Positions 8,837-21,840 of a stretch of DNA of 64,000 nt are shown here, in pieces. The translations under genes were made by a program, and so were the position numbers. Where the stretch lies: positions 6,293,365 to 6,357,364 of the forward strand of contig NC_133543.1 in the NCBI RefSeq assembly GCF_048773025.1, in the 5' to 3' direction. The notes under the pieces are model-generated. The model searched no databases. It saw only the letters and a program-made list of their open reading frames with translations, and had not been told where the DNA came from. This stretch comes from Camelus bactrianus (lineage: Eukaryota; Chordata; Mammalia; Artiodactyla; Camelidae). Numbering within the stretch: position 1 is the stretch's first letter; each line of letters starts with the position of its first letter.

Positions 8837-11800
8837 GTAAGTCTCCCTGGAGGCCCGGCCACCCTGGCTGTGTGTCGGGTTCCTTCCCTACATCCAGGAA
8901 GGGATCAGCAAGGAAGAGGGCTGTCTTGTAGCCAAGGGCGGAGGGAGGTGCAGCCCGACGGTTTACAGACATTTAAAAGTGAATCTGCCTTTGTTTCAGA
9001 GAGATCCTTTTAGGGTCAGTGTGGAGACTTCCTCCAGCTTTTCAGCCAGGACCCCTGGTGGGACCCCTGGAGTTGCTGTCCAATAGAGTAGCCACAGCCA
9101 CTGATGCTATGAGCACTGGGGAAGAGGCTGGTCTGAGCTGAGATGTGCTGTAGGTCAAATGCACATCAGATGCTGAGACTTGTCTAGTAAAAAGTATGTA
9201 AACTATCTTGTTACTTTCATATATTGATTACATGTCAAAATGATAGTATTTTACATATAGCAGATTAAGTAAGATCTGTTCTTAAAATCAGTTTCTAGTA
9301 TCTGTTTTTTGTTTGTTTGATTGGTTCTTTGTTTACCGTTTTAAATGTGGCAACTGAAGCTTTCTTTACATGGCTCTCATTTCAATTTTGTTAGGCAGCC
9401 TGTCCTGGGACATTCTCATCCCTTTGCTTATAGATGAGATGCTGAATCCCGAGAGGCCGAACGAGTCGCTGGTTGTGCTGGGTCTGGAGCCGGTGTCTCC
9501 TGCCTCCCAGGCCCAGCACCTGCTGGGTTCAGGCCCTCTCTTCCTCCCCGACAGCCAGCATGCCAAGTTAGGACATCAGAAACACCTCCAGGGAATTCCG
9601 GATGAACTCCTTATGCAGGGAAAGGCGTATCACGGAGTATGAGACAAAGCAGGGAAAGATTCATCCTCACTTTGTCCCTGTGATTAAGTCAACGGCCCCA
9701 CTTTTGCCTTGGAAGTGCAGACGAGCTCTCCTGGGCTTACTACCCCCCACCTTCTGCTCTGTTTCCCCGTGTATCTATCATGCTTTCCCTCGGTCAGAAG
9801 AGGTGAGATGCCTTTGCCCAGAAGTCGTCCCCCTTTGCTGGGGAGATTGAGGGAAGCTGTGCCCCCACGGCCTACGGCCTCGGGCCTTGAGTCTGGAGGG
9901 CACTCATGGCGGTACCACATGTGACGGTCGGAGGACCTGGCACGTGCTGCCGGGCCCGCTGTGGAGGCAGTGCTCTGTGATTCTTGAACTTACCTAAGAT
10001 CAAATCCTACTTTCTGGTTGTTGGTAAGTTGGAGGAGAAAATGCCAGAGAATTGATAAAAAGAAAGTCCAGACCAGCCCTGTGAGTGAGAGTCACACGGG
10101 GCCCGAGTCCCACTTGCGTGTGGTGCCTGGCGGGCTCTGGATGAATTTTCTGTTCCTCCCGGACATACCTCTATGACTTTAGTAAGGGGTGAGACATGTA
10201 GTGGCCATGATCTGTATTTGTCCTCGCAGGGCCCTGTGATCTACACGCCCGCACCCCCTTCTGCTCCTTGGGGATGAGGTGGCAGGTTTAGGTGCTTGGG
10301 CACTGCTATGGGCACAGCTGCCAGCATAGGGCTACACCGAGGCTGGCTCCGTTCACCTCAAATGTCACCTCCTGCTGAGCCCCCAGGCGTTAGTCAAGGT
10401 AGCTGCATCAGTGCAACGTAAGCAGGGACCATGTTCTCCCCCTGGACAGACTGATGGGTGAGCAGTGGAAGCCTGGAGTCCTGCCCAAGCCCCATGGCTA
10501 GTGCCTCCTCTTTGTCATAGGAGGCACTGGTGACATTTTTGCTCAGCAACTGTTTGATTCTGAGTCTGCAGACCCACCAGAGAATGCCAGCTTGTTTTTG
10601 CCTTTTGAAGTCTGCCCTTGGGATTTGGCGGAGTAGCTGGATGTGTGCTTAGCCCATAGTGTTGACACTGTCACCATTGTTTACCCAGAACCTCGTGTAC
10701 CAGGCATGGCTCTCGGCATCAAAATACAGCAGCCAATTAAACTCCCTCCTGGTGGATCTGTCTGTTTTGGTACCATAAGGGCTTAGCCAGCATCTGAACG
10801 TCAGTGAGATAATGCGGCCAGTGAGCTCGGGTCAAGCACGTTCTCCTCCAGTCACTTTTACTCCATTGTTGCTTTTACTATTCCACAGTCATTAATTTTT
10901 AAAACAATGCTTTGGTGCAGGTGCAGAGACTAATTCTCTCCTGCTACTCTCGTTGGGAGTGAGTAAAACTGTCCAGCCTGTAATGCGACCACATTTTGTG
11001 GCTTAAAAGCTGCCTAGATGCATGTATGTGGAGTTTTGGTTAGGGGCGCTGACGACGTTGGGGTCCCCAAGCAGCGTCGCTCCCCTCAGGCCCCTGCCTT
11101 CCCTGGAGCAGGAGGTGAGGGTGGGTCTCACCATCCCCGCGTTCCTGGCCTCACACACTCAAGTAAATTATTGTACTTGCTGTCAAAGTCATTCTTGTTC
11201 TTGTGTGTTTCTAATTTTCGCTTGTTCCTCTTTTCCTTTTTCTTTATTCCTTTTTCTCTTGTACCGTGCAGTTGCGTCTGAAAAGGTGGCTGTGCATATC
11301 CTGCATTGGAAATAGCTAGATCGCCCTCCGTGCTGTCTCCATTGCTTTAAGGAGCAGAAACATTTCAGCTGCCTTGATCCATGCATTATCCTAGTCATCT
11401 TGTTATTTTCTAATTTTTTGGAATATTGCTTTGTTAGTATATCACCCACTGGTGTTTGATACCTGTTAAAATCTTTGCTTTGAGGAACCTGTTTCGTCCT
11501 CCTTATATTTGGTGACAAATGCACCCTTATTCAATTAGTTTGATTGTTTTGAAGAAGTGAGATGCGAATTGATTTAGGCGGCTGTTGAGGGATTCTTTTC
11601 ATGGAGTATTTAATCTTGTCAAGTCAAAGTCTGCAGCATCTTGCTCGATTCCTGCTTTTACACAAAAGTGCTCAGCACGCGGTTCCTGGCTGTCTCTGTG
11701 TGACGTGCGTGACGGCGCTTCCTGACCGGCGGTCACTGGTGAGGAAGCGGCAGGCTCGGGGGTGAGCAGCTGCAGGGGACATTGTTGGAGGAATCAGTCA

Positions 11801-14800
11801 CCGTTTGGTTATTTTTTTTTTTTTTGCATTCAACTTCTCCGTGCCATTTACTTTATTTTTCCTTCATAAAGGGGCAGAAGTGGGTCTAAAATCCATGCCA
11901 CTCTTTTGTTCCCTTTACGAGGCTGGTTTTTCTGAGTATCAGGACAACATGGCCTTCTGCTAAGTAGCTGGCTCACATGGATCTGGTGGACACAGGGACT
12001 ATTAAAGGGACCGTAGCTTCCTCTCTGCTCCAGCCAGTGGGCATTCAGAGCCGGGTCTGTGGTTTGCCTCAGCAGCCGTGCAGGCCTCCCTGCACCTGCC
12101 TTTACTTTTAACCCATGTTGGCATTAAAGAGCTGACTCCATGTTTGTTGCAGCTGACATCCCCCACTGACGGCCGTGTCGTTAGTTTGCGGTAGTGAGTC
12201 TCCAACCCCAAGTCAGCCATGAAGGAAGATGCTTTGGCCAATCTAAGACCTTGGATTCTCACCCCTACCCTTGTTCATCTCACCCAGGGGAAGGGTTTGG
12301 CCACCACCATCATGCTGATCATGAGGCCTTGTTTCTCCTTTCATGCTGTAGTCCAAATGTGGACACTTCATCCTTCACTGACTTGGTCTCGCTTGATACA
12401 GGCCAGACATTCTGAAAGAGTCCATCACATTCTCGGGGGGGAACAGAACAGAAGTAAGTCTCGCAAGTAGAAGGAGTCTAGTCTGTCCGGGTTGGCAAAT
12501 GCAGGCTGGGATCTGTGATTGGTGGGCTGTGCCCTGGACACAGGCCTTTCCCGTGGCTCACGAGCACCCAGGGGTCGGAGTGAAGACAGCCTTGCTTGGG
12601 GTCCTCCATCCTCATCTGCTCAGTGGCAAGTGTGTCTGCTAATAGGAGCTCCACCAGACCTCGGGACCTTCAAAGCTCAGATCACGGGAGAACTTTGAGT
12701 CCCTTCTCCAGGGCCTCCTTTGTGAGAATCCAGTGCCTTCTGAGGTGACCGGCGGCAGGAGATGCCTCCCCCTCCAGGGAGCACCCTTCGGAGGACTGTG
12801 ACTCAGTGCACCTTGCTGTGAGCTTGTGGGGATCCGGCCATCATCCCTGCAGAACCAGACTTGAGATGGGCTTAGCAACGGAAATGACAGGACTAATATT
12901 CCAGGCCAGGGCTGGAGGGAGGGAACAGGGGAAATTGAATGTGACCTCAGACACCTAGGTGAGTGCTGGGTCTGTTACTAAAATGGGGAGCATGGGAGGT
13001 ACCTTCCAGAAATTGAATTCCAGAGTAAATGGTGGACATGAGGCATTTTTAAGATGCCATTTTTCGTCCAAGTTTGGACTTCATAGAGGCACTCGGGTCT
13101 ATGAGCCTGGGGCTGAGTTGAAGGAGCCGGACTAGAGATACACTTTGGGAGTCGTCATTCTTAGCTGGTGTTCACAGCCGCGCATGTGAATTAGATCATC
13201 TTGAGAGCTGCAGACTGAGGCTGAGGGGGGGCAGGGCTCTGCCTGGGTTGGAGGAAAGCCCAGACCATGCAGCTTTGGTGTGTCAGTCAGCGGCGTTTGG
13301 GATTTTCAGGGCAATGTCATTTATCCTTAAGGGGCCGGGGGGTGGGCAGGGCCAGCCAGGAAGAAATCTGAAGGGAGGGTCGTGGCCACGTGTGTGTCTT
13401 GGGAAGTTGCAGAGTCTGCAGTGTCCGGGAGGGTAGACTCCTCAGAAGCTGGAGTTGGATTGGGGCGTGGGTTGAAGGTAGTCACACTAACATATCAGGG
13501 AGGGAAGAAGGCCTAGGGAGTCCCTGCTCTTCCTGACTCGCTTTCCAATGTACAGAAGGCAGACAGAGGATCTGAGGTCAGAAGGGATGGGCGCTGGGAG
13601 AGGAGCCAACCTGGAGAATGGTGCTTGAAAAATTCTGGAATAGTCTCCCTGCAAAATAGAGGTTAAAAAAATCCAGACTCTTAAGAACATTGATAGTGAC
13701 TGGGGAGGAGGCAGTTGTTTTTCTGGCCTCCTAAGGGTAAGGCATGTATCCAGGGATACACAGAATATTCGGGCAGTCTATTCCGGGCATTTGGTACCGG
13801 GTAAACAGCACAAGTTTAAAGGGGGACAAGGGCAGCGGAGGGAAACTAGCCAGGCCCCGTGTCAGGTATCAGTCGGCCGCCCTACTTGCGTGTTGCATTC
13901 ACATCCATGCTTCCCAGATGGGCGGTGGCAGCCCCCTTTTGCGGATTGGCAAGCCTTCTCAGAGGGGTTAAGTTATTGGTCCGTTTAGAGGGTAGTAAAT
14001 GCTGTAACAGGATTCAAGCAGGGTCTTGTCAGACTTCAAGGGCGTGTTTTCTCTACTAATTCCGGTACCTCACTGTTGTACGTGAAATGGTGAAGTGGGT
14101 CAGTTTTGGGGCCTTTCAGAAAAAGTACGATTTAAATGCCTCAGGACTGATTCACAAAGCTCTGTGTTCTTTGATTGTTCAGAAGCACCGCAGTGCTTTA
14201 CGCCCCACAGAGGTAAGGTCTTACTCCTTTGACGATGAAGTGGTTGCAAATGATGTACAGGAGCAAAACCAGACTTAACAGCTTCTGAAGGGAAACTTTC
14301 CAATTCTCCCTTGATAGACTTTCTTCTACGGGATGTAGCTGTGCTGCAGCATAGGCCTGAGCTGTCCGTATGGATTGTGGGTTTGATATCCAAATTTAGC
14401 ATAAAAGAGTCAGATGAAGAAAATCAACGTTCACAATTTATTTTTGGGTTTCATTAGACAAGATATACTATCAGGTAATGGCCCATATAGCTAATGAAAT
14501 TGAGTACAGAACATTGAATTTCTTACTTTTTATTTAGAGTTTTCTTACTGCATAAGTTTGCCTGCTTTGGAACATCAGCTCCTCCAAAAGGGCGCTTGTC
14601 AGTTTGTTGGTGTGATTGCATTTACACAGTGAATGTAATCTGGGCTTCCTCAGCCCAAACTCTCCAGTGCAGAATCACGGGCTGTAGCCATCTCTTAGTC
14701 ACGCAAATACTTCTAAAATTATATGATGCCAGAAAAGAAAGAAGAGAGAGAGAGAGACATTGCCTTTATCAAAATTCCTTTCAATTCTGACTGCAAACTG

Positions 14801-15918
14801 TTGTTGAGCAGCTCTGGTTTCCTTTGGATATGAATATATACATTTCTTTGCATGTAACCTGGGTTTTGGACTAGAACACCAAGTCCTTGCTTTCCACAAG
14901 CAACAAAAATAGTAGCCAAATTGCACACATGTGAAATATTTTATTCTTTTTCTGAGAAAGAATCCTTGAATTTGGGACTTCAGCTGTGATTTTTGCTTTT
15001 TGCTTCTCCCACCCCTCTTGTAATCTCTCACTCCTTCCCAAGTGGCCCCCAATAGGTCGTGGTCCCAAAGGAGCAAGCAAACACCCAGTTGGTCCCCATG
15101 CAGTGCTGCTATAGAGGGAGCCCTGCCAAGACCTAAAGGATATTATCAGAGAGGGCTTCCTGGAAGAAATGGGCTCTACATTCAGTTGTGAAGACAGAGT
15201 AAGGGTCAGCCAGTAGAAAGCATGAAGACTGTGGCTCATGTGGCAGAGCAGCCCGGGTAGAGGCCTGGAGGCTTGTGCGGTGGGGACTCGGGGAGAGTGC
15301 CATGTGTGGTCCAGGGTTGTGGGTGCCCCTGCTGGGGAGGACACTGGTGAGGGCCTGGGGTGGAGGGCTTTCGAAGAGCTTGGGTTTTACTAGAACTGAC
15401 AGAGGAGGCAGTGAAGGGTGTCAGCAGGAAGTGACCCTCAGGAAAGGTACTTCTGGATTTGCTTCTGATATTCTACAGTAAGAAATGTCGGGGCGGACGA
15501 GAGCAGGTCTGGCTGTCCCTTTGAGACCCACCCCATCATTCATTTATTCATAACATGCACACTTCTGAGTGTCTAGGGGAGAGAGGTTGGACCCACATTT
15601 GTAAGCAAAATATTCCTTGGGAGCTTAGCAGTGTCAGAAGTTGACTTAGCCTAGAATGTTCTAGGAACAGAGGAACAAATTGCGGATTTTGGAGGGAGGG
15701 AAGGCTTCCTTGAGAAACAGTCAAAATGAGCCTGGAGGCAAGTGGGAAGTAGGAGCAGATCAGGGGGCCCCTGAGGTCACTGGGGACCTGGGTACTGAGG
15801 TGAGGATGGGCGAGCAGGTTCGGGGGTGGGGCTAGAACTCTACCAGGGAGCCGCTGAAGGGTTTGAAGTGGGGTGATGTAATCAAATTTATGCTTTGGGA
15901 AGGCTGCCTTGGCTCCGC

Positions 15919-15919
<1 letters not shown>

Positions 15920-15962
<43 letters not shown>
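15920..15962. repeat. (GT)n microsatellite
   Basis: About 21 uninterrupted GT units follow a GCGC start. It can adopt Z-DNA and is probably length-polymorphic. It produces only an artefactual Cys-Val frame. Confidence 0.95.
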
Positions 15963-15964
<2 letters not shown>

Positions 15965-16982
15965 CGGGGAAGGGGGGGGGTTGCCACCAACTGGGGAGTG
16001 ACATTAGAAGACCATTCACAGGCTGGGAGGCCACAAGTGGGAGAGGGTCGTTGAGGCTGCTTGGGGACGGCAGGGGCAGTGTGGATGCCGGATTTCCTTA
16101 TGGGGAGGGCTTGTTAGCTGGGCCGCCCTTGCGGCGCCTTTTGGCTTGAAGAAAACGGAGGCCGCCAGGTGGACTTTCCTCTTCTCTTCTTCCCTGCCTT
16201 GTGTGATGATCTTAGCTCAGCCAACATTTGGAAAAGAGCTAAGTTCCAGGGTAGCCCAGGACTTTGTTGAGCTCGTCCAAGTGAGATCTGATAGGATTTA
16301 TGTTTGTGTTCAGATCTGCATGTTCACTTAGCTAGAAATGTCCTGTCTTTTGAATTTCCATAGGGGTTTTTACTCTTGATAAAGATTGCTTTCTTGGTGA
16401 GAGGAAATTTAATACAGCTGTTGTCTTTCTCAAAAAAATCATATCTTTTAAGAAATTTAATATTCAAAAAATAGGAATATTTCAAAATGATAAAGTAAGG
16501 CTTTGGTGTAGTTTCTTTGGTTTCCTAGTTAATGTGGACTTAGAGCCTTTGCATTACTTAATAGCACATCCTTGTCAGTATTTAAAGGGCTGTTAGCGCC
16601 CCAGGCCCCACCTCTCAAAACATCATTAAAGTTTGCTCTGAAATAGTGAGGTCATAAAAGTTTTGTTTGCAGAAGCCAAACACTTGGTTTATAATATGAA
16701 GCATAGCTCCATTTTTAAAATAATAATAGGTTCAAAATTAAGAAAGTGGAAGATAATTGAGTTTTTTAAAAGCTGAAACATAATCTTTCTTGTGCTAATG
16801 TTGAACTGGAAATTTCGAAAATAAAAATCCTACTGTAATAACATCTGCGTGGAATACATATATGCTTTCCCGTTTGAAAAATAAGTGCGCAGTGGTTTTT
16901 GAAGTCAGGAGCATTCCTGCTCAGATACTGGCATTGATGGTTGCTGGTTTTCGATGGCAGAGCCTAAATTTGCCTTCTTAGC

Positions 16983-17004
16983 TTTTTTTTTTTTTTTTTT
17001 TTTT
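16983..17004. repeat. Poly-T run
   Basis: About 22 consecutive Ts lie roughly 110 bases upstream of pseudogene exon 3. It may be the A-tail of a minus-strand retroposon whose body I cannot define. Confidence 0.7.
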
Positions 17005-17110
17005 GTAGTGAGAGGGTTGAGTAATTCTTTGCCAGCATGATTTTGGGGCAATTTGGGGGCAGATGTTGTGAACCAGCAGTGAGATATTTCCATGCATTTT
17101 ATTTTCTGGA

Positions 17111-17230
17111 CATCACCAAGGCACATGTGGGGTTTGTGCCAGCAGGCTGGGATGCTGTAGGACTCCCTGGTCCATCACAGTTTTGTCCTGGAGCTGCTCC
17201 GGTCAGTGAATGATTTTCTGTGGCTTCGAG
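17111..17230 (+). pseudogene. TRAPPC9: TRAPPC9 pseudogene, exon 3 (5' part eroded)
   Basis: In the TRAPPC9 frame the segment gives HVG, then LCQQAGML, a stop, DSLVHH, and [12 protein letters not shown]. These match human [36 protein letters not shown]. A 2-base deletion at the GAT of HVGD shifts the frame, and the glutamine after GML is now TAG. The start of the human exon (HYKKRCQGRMRK) is reduced to a few bases (CATCACCAAGG), and no clear AG acceptor is visible, so the left border is approximate. The donor GTAAGG at 17231 is intact. Confidence 0.85.
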
Positions 17231-17559
17231 GTAAGGTGGTCTGATGCACATGATCAGATGTGTAGTTAAAGTGCTATTACATGAAATAAGAGAAACCTAG
17301 AAACATGAGGGAGGAGAATTGGCTGAGTTGATATCGGTGGGGAGTCTTCTTAGGTGACTCCCTCCCCGTGATTCCTGCCAATATCCTCCCCAGCCCTGCA
17401 CGGTAGTCCTGCCGAAGCAAGCATGCACTTTGCTCAGAAAAGGACTGAATTTCCTTGTGCCTCTGTTTGTTGGCTTTTTTTTTAAAGCACATATTGCCCT
17501 TTGCTTAAATGCCATCCCTGCTAGTCACATCTTACACTCATTCTTCTGGATGTCATCCA

Positions 17560-17644
17560 TATATAGCTGCTGAATGGATGAACTGAATGTAGTATCTCCA
17601 TGTAGTGGAACATTATTCATACGTAAGGGTGAATAAAAAGGAAA
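17560..17644 (+). mobile_element. L1MB-like 3' region, left part (interrupted)
   Basis: 'gtagtatctccatgtagtggaacattattcatacg' followed by 'gtgaataaaaagga' matches the sense 3' ORF2/UTR of old L1 elements. It continues at about 17816 after an inserted retroposon. Confidence 0.75.
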
Positions 17645-17815
17645 AAAAAAATAAAGGGGAAGATGAAAAAGTCCAGCTGTTCTGGGAAGTCCACCCTGAC
17701 TGCTCAACCCACACTTTTCCCTTTGAATCCCCACCCCTTATGCTCCACTCTACTCTTTTTGATAGTACTTACCACCTTCTAATAAACTTTAACATTTTCA
17801 AAAAAAAAAAAAAAA
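17645..17815 (+). mobile_element. Polyadenylated L2-derived retroposon inserted in L1
   Basis: The body resembles the sense L2 3' region (CTGGGAAGTCCACCCTGACTG… TAGTACTTACCACCTTCTAA). An AATAAA signal at about 17780 is followed roughly 14 bases later by a 15-base A-tail. The L1 sequence is continuous on both sides (aaaaagga | …gatgctgatac). This looks like an RNA that was cleaved, polyadenylated and reverse-transcribed into the L1. Target duplications cannot be resolved in the A-rich flanks. Confidence 0.6.
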
Positions 17816-18190
17816 GAGAGAGATGCTGATACCTCTTCAACATGGAAAAGCCTTGATAATAGCACGTTAAGTGAAAGTAACCAGACATAAACGGCCACAT
17901 ATTGTTGACTTCAGTGATCTGAAATGCACAGAATACGCAAATGCAGAGGCAGAGAGCAGGTGATGGTTGCAAGGGGCTGGGTGGAGGGGGATTAGGGAAT
18001 GACTGATAGTGACAGGGGGTTTCTTCTGGGATAATGGAGTGTTCTGGAAATAGATGGTGGTGAGGGCTGCACAACCGTGAGTGTGCAGAAGACTGCTGAG
18101 CACTGTCTCTGGGAGTGCCTGTGGTTGGGGCGGCTTTATTTTGTTCTCACCCTGCAATGTGAACTGTCATCTTGTGCTGAGGCAATTCTA
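17816..18190 (+). mobile_element. L1MB-like 3' region, right part
   Basis: Sense L1 3' UTR phrases appear in order: 'ctcttcaacatgg', 'cacgttaagtgaaagtaacc', 'ggccacatattgttgac', 'gatggttgcaaggggctggg' and 'gttctggaaatagatggtgg'. It is an old, 5'-truncated element. Confidence 0.85.
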
Positions 18191-18699
18191 CTCCTGTGAG
18201 TGGTGAGGCTCAGACACTTTGCAGAGTCATGTTTCTTTCTCCCCCTTGCTGAGTGTAGGCAAAAAAGGTTTAAGCCCGAGAAAGTGCTCCATCTGCAGAA
18301 ATATCTTTCAGTTTTGCATGGTGTAAAAATCTTGAGAGCTTTTTAATCGTTGACGACAGTCTGTGAGGGGAAACAGCCCTTGAAGCCTGGGTGTGACCTG
18401 GAAGAGCCGCGCTTCCCTCCCTGACCTGGGTGGGGATTTCACTGACGTTCAGGCAGTGAAGGGCCCAGACCCGAGAGCGGAGTTGACAATCGTGAATATT
18501 TACTTGTATTCGCTGCTTCATCTTGGATATTAATTTCAAGCTGAGTCAGTTTGTGGCGGCAGCCTCATCCTACATCAGGAATTTACAGTATCTGCTCTTT
18601 GAAGTGGAGACCAGACAGACTTTATTATTTAACAGTCTCCCTTGAATTGATATCTCAGATTCCTTTGTAAAAAGTAAAACAGCAGAAATACACACGTCC

Positions 18700-18860
18700 T
18701 TTAATGCCAGTCTGACCTGGATCGGGTTTAGTCTCTGTGCCTTAGTGGCCTTAACTGCGGGTGGGGAAGATGATAACAGTGCTTCCCTCAGAGGGCCTGT
18801 TGAGGGGGGAGTGAGAAGCACAAATTGAGGACTTACACGAGATGCTCATGAATGTCCGAA
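18700..18860 (+). mobile_element. MIR SINE
   Basis: It resembles the MIR sense strand: 'ctctgtgccttagtggcc', a purine-rich block with GATGATAACAG, 'gggcctgttgaggggg', and a tail near 'acttacacgagatgctcatgaatg'. It is diverged. Confidence 0.55.
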
Positions 18861-19169
18861 GTAAGTGCTCTCAGCCTGGTGAGGCCTCAGGAGCAGAGAT
18901 GTCAGAACAGAGCATTCCTAGCCGGAGCTCGATCCGTGTTGGCAGCTGTTATGATCATTATCACCACTGTGGGTTATCAGGTAGTTTTAAGACTTGGTAA
19001 TATGAATTCTTGAATAATGTTAAAAGACTAGACATCTCAGATCCAGTTTACATAGTTTTCAAGATTTCCTCTGAGAAATGGATGTTTTATTCCCCATCAG
19101 AAGTCTGAGTTGAGTCTCTAAAAAAATTCTGTATTCCTCCATCTTTTTGCTTTAATTCTCCATTTCTTA

Positions 19170-19264
19170 AAAAAAAAGTTTTTAAATGGAGTTACTGGGG
19201 ACTGAACTTAGGGCCGCATACATGCTAAGCACATACTCTCCCAAATGAGGTATAATCTCCCCCA
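19170..19264 (-). mobile_element. Camelid tRNA-Ala SINE, copy 2
   Basis: The plus strand shows 'gttactggggactgaacttagggccgcatacatgctaagcacatactctccc', the reverse complement of the Vic-1 tRNA-Ala body. It is more diverged than copy 1 and has an A-rich side at the left. Confidence 0.75.
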
Positions 19265-19579
19265 TAATTCTTTCTAAACTTTACTTTCTTAGTATTCAGA
19301 AGTTAGAGGCCTCTAATTCTTTTTCTGGAGACTTGTCCATGAACCTGTAAATCTATTATTAATGGACAAATCTTGGTTTATTAAAAAAATCAATAAAATA
19401 TTCTGCAATCCATCCAAAAGAAAATGCTCATTGATTTAAATGTTTCTCCTTTATGGTGATTTCTACTTTCTGGTCTAGCTTAATTTATTAACAGCCATCC
19501 TTATCATCATAATGACCAAACTCGCTCTGAGTGGACACCTGCCTAAGGCTAAAATGCTTTCCTCATGTTTTACTTCATA

Positions 19580-19725
19580 GCAGGTGTTTGAGGGTAGGTA
19601 TCAGTGTCTCCTTTTTTGCAGCTGAGGGATTGAGAGATGGAGCAGCTTGTCCCAAATTACACACAGCTGGCTGTGGCTAGCTCAGTGCTGGAACCCTGGC
19701 TGCACAGGATGCATTTTTAATTGCT
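19580..19725 (-). mobile_element. MIR SINE
   Basis: 'gcagctgagggattgagagatggagcagcttgtcccaaattacacacagctgg' followed by 'cagtgctggaaccctgg' is the reverse complement of the MIR core and tRNA-related part. Confidence 0.7.
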
Positions 19726-21689
19726 CCTGTAATCAGCCTCCCGTTGAGTGTTTTCCCGAAATCCTGTGACTCCATAAATGGCCAATTTTAGTGATCTCAG
19801 CCTGATGAGGACTTCAAAGGAGAGACACCAGTGAGAATGTGAGACAGAGTGGCATAAATTAAAATTGTACATTTTTACAAAAGTTTTATTCTCAGGTAAT
19901 GACTTAAAAGTTAATTTTTTTTTTAAATTTTAGTGCTCTGTGAGCACTAAAAAAAAAACATTAAAAATAATTATAGTGCAAAAGAGAAATGGGCTTTGAA
20001 AGTCCAATCATTGCTAGTGATGTTACTTGCTTTTCTCTAGTGGCCCTTATTGACAGAAATACTTAGAAAGACTGAATTGGTTTTATGTAGTCTTAGTATG
20101 GAAGAAAAGATTGTCAGTGAATATTGTAAGTAAAATCATTACTCTTTTCTTTCCTGATGATGAATAGGTAAGTTGTTTTTATGGCTTAAGTACATTTCCT
20201 CATTTGTGAAATTTGAGTAATATCGTTTTCCTTGTCTAACTGTGAGAGTTAGACGCCTTGTACACAAAGCACCCAAGGGGTGCTTAATAAAAATATGCTG
20301 TCACAATGACAGGTATTTTAGAAGGATCAACTCTGAATACTAAAGGGGGTGGCTTATTTCTGATGCATATTCAATATGTATATATATGATATATATGAAT
20401 ATGGCTTAAAGTAACAAGGATTGATTTATTTTTTTTAGTGCACTATGAAGTTTTAATGAAATCTTTATCATTCTATTGAGACAGGGACTAGTTAAATTGC
20501 CTTAAGCAGACGACCTTGAAGATTATTTACACAGAATGTGTATTGTTACAACTCAGAATTCATGTTGCCGTGTAACATCCACTCAGATATTTAAATTCGT
20601 GGATTCTGACCAGATCCATTAAGTTTAGAAAAATCCACATTTATCATTTTCAGGGAATAATCTTCTGTCTTTTGTGATTAAAGAAAATTTTGATTTTTTT
20701 TTCTGCACTTTTAACAGGTTTAAAATATCAAAACATTGATTTGACATGTAACTTTTTTAATACAATAATTCTCATGCTCTTTTAATATGTAAATAAATCT
20801 TTTTGTATTTCAACAAACTTTTACAATTTCCTGGCTCTTTGAGAAGTATTTTGCAAGATACTTAGATTACCTACTGTTGGAAAAATACAGACGTTATTTT
20901 ATGATTATAGGCCTAGTAAAGATCTGTTGGTTTTTGCTACAGTGCAAGACATGAGGCCTAGGAGAGCTTTGCTGCCGATTGCCAGGAGGACAGATCCCAG
21001 GTCTCAGTCTCCCCTTCTGTAAACTGAAGAGGCTGGACTGGTTTCTTTCCTCCTCTAAGATGAGTTTCCATAAGCCTATGTCTTTTGTTTATATTCAGGA
21101 GTATTAGCAATATCAGATTAAATACTGAATACCCTTCCCTTACCCCAAAACAAAGTGCAGTATGTGCTACAGAAGCTTTTAGTTATCTGATTCTCGTTTC
21201 TGATCCTACAGGCAATTTTGTGTTGCATGTTTCCCGGTAACCTGGAAGGTCTTTTTAGCCATAGGTGGCTCTGTTGCACTTTCTTACCGTCTTAATTTTC
21301 CTGTTTGTTAAAGAAAGCTTAAACAACGTTATTTTATTTTGATTTCTTTGCTTAATGCTTCAGAATAGCACAGTCTCCATTATGTCTGTCTACCTGGAAA
21401 AATTATTCTCCTTATATCTTAGTTTTATTCTGTCATCGCGCTGTGAACATCTCAGACTTGCTGTGCAAACAATGGCAAATTCGGACTTTTCTTCCAGTGC
21501 TAGAAACCAGTGAGCCGGGAATTTATAAAACAGCTAGAAGTGGCCTCTGGAGCACCTTAAAGCTGAAAAGTGTACTGGGTTCCCTGAGTATTGACCCCGC
21601 CGCTGTGTGTTAATTGGTGGTAGGAGATTTGGTACATATACGAAGGGGTGTAGTTTTTTGACTTGGCTTTGCGTGCACGCGCTGCCACT

Positions 21690-21840
21690 GAGCCACGTGA
21701 GCCTAAGTCAGTTCGTTCTGAGATTTCCCTCGTCTGTGAGATGGGGATGCTCATATCTGCTTTGTAGAATTGTGAGTATTAGTAATTATGTAAACTGTTT
21801 ACCACAGTGGGTATGTCAAGAGGGCTCGTAAACTTTAGCT
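21690..21840 (+). mobile_element. MIR SINE
   Basis: 'cctaagtcagttcgttctgagatttccctcgtctgtgagatggggatgctcatatctgctttgtagaattgtgagtatt' matches the MIR sense strand. The short frames overlapping it are not genes. Confidence 0.7.

Larger units (their letters stand above)
8837..17110 (+). other. Intron between pseudogene exons 2 and 3
   Basis: About 8.3 kb with no convincing gene. The 90-residue frame at 9370-9642 and the other short frames match nothing I recognise. From about 10 to 14.5 kb I see no nameable repeat by eye. Old, diverged mammal-wide repeat material seems to lie near 15120-15900 ('gggcttcctggaagaaatg' type phrases), followed by a GT microsatellite and a poly-T run. Confidence 0.6.

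Noticed and set aside
9370-9642. 90-residue frame, MALISILLGSLSWDILIPLL…
   Set aside because: It does not match TRAPPC9 or any family I recognise, has no splice context, and overlaps a minus-strand frame of similar length.
9936-10000. Possible TRAPPC9 exon near 9.9 kb (GC-rich, 'cggtaccacatgtg')
   Set aside because: Translation in all frames does not align with the TRAPPC9 sequence between exons 2 and 5; the real exon 3 match is at 17111-17230.
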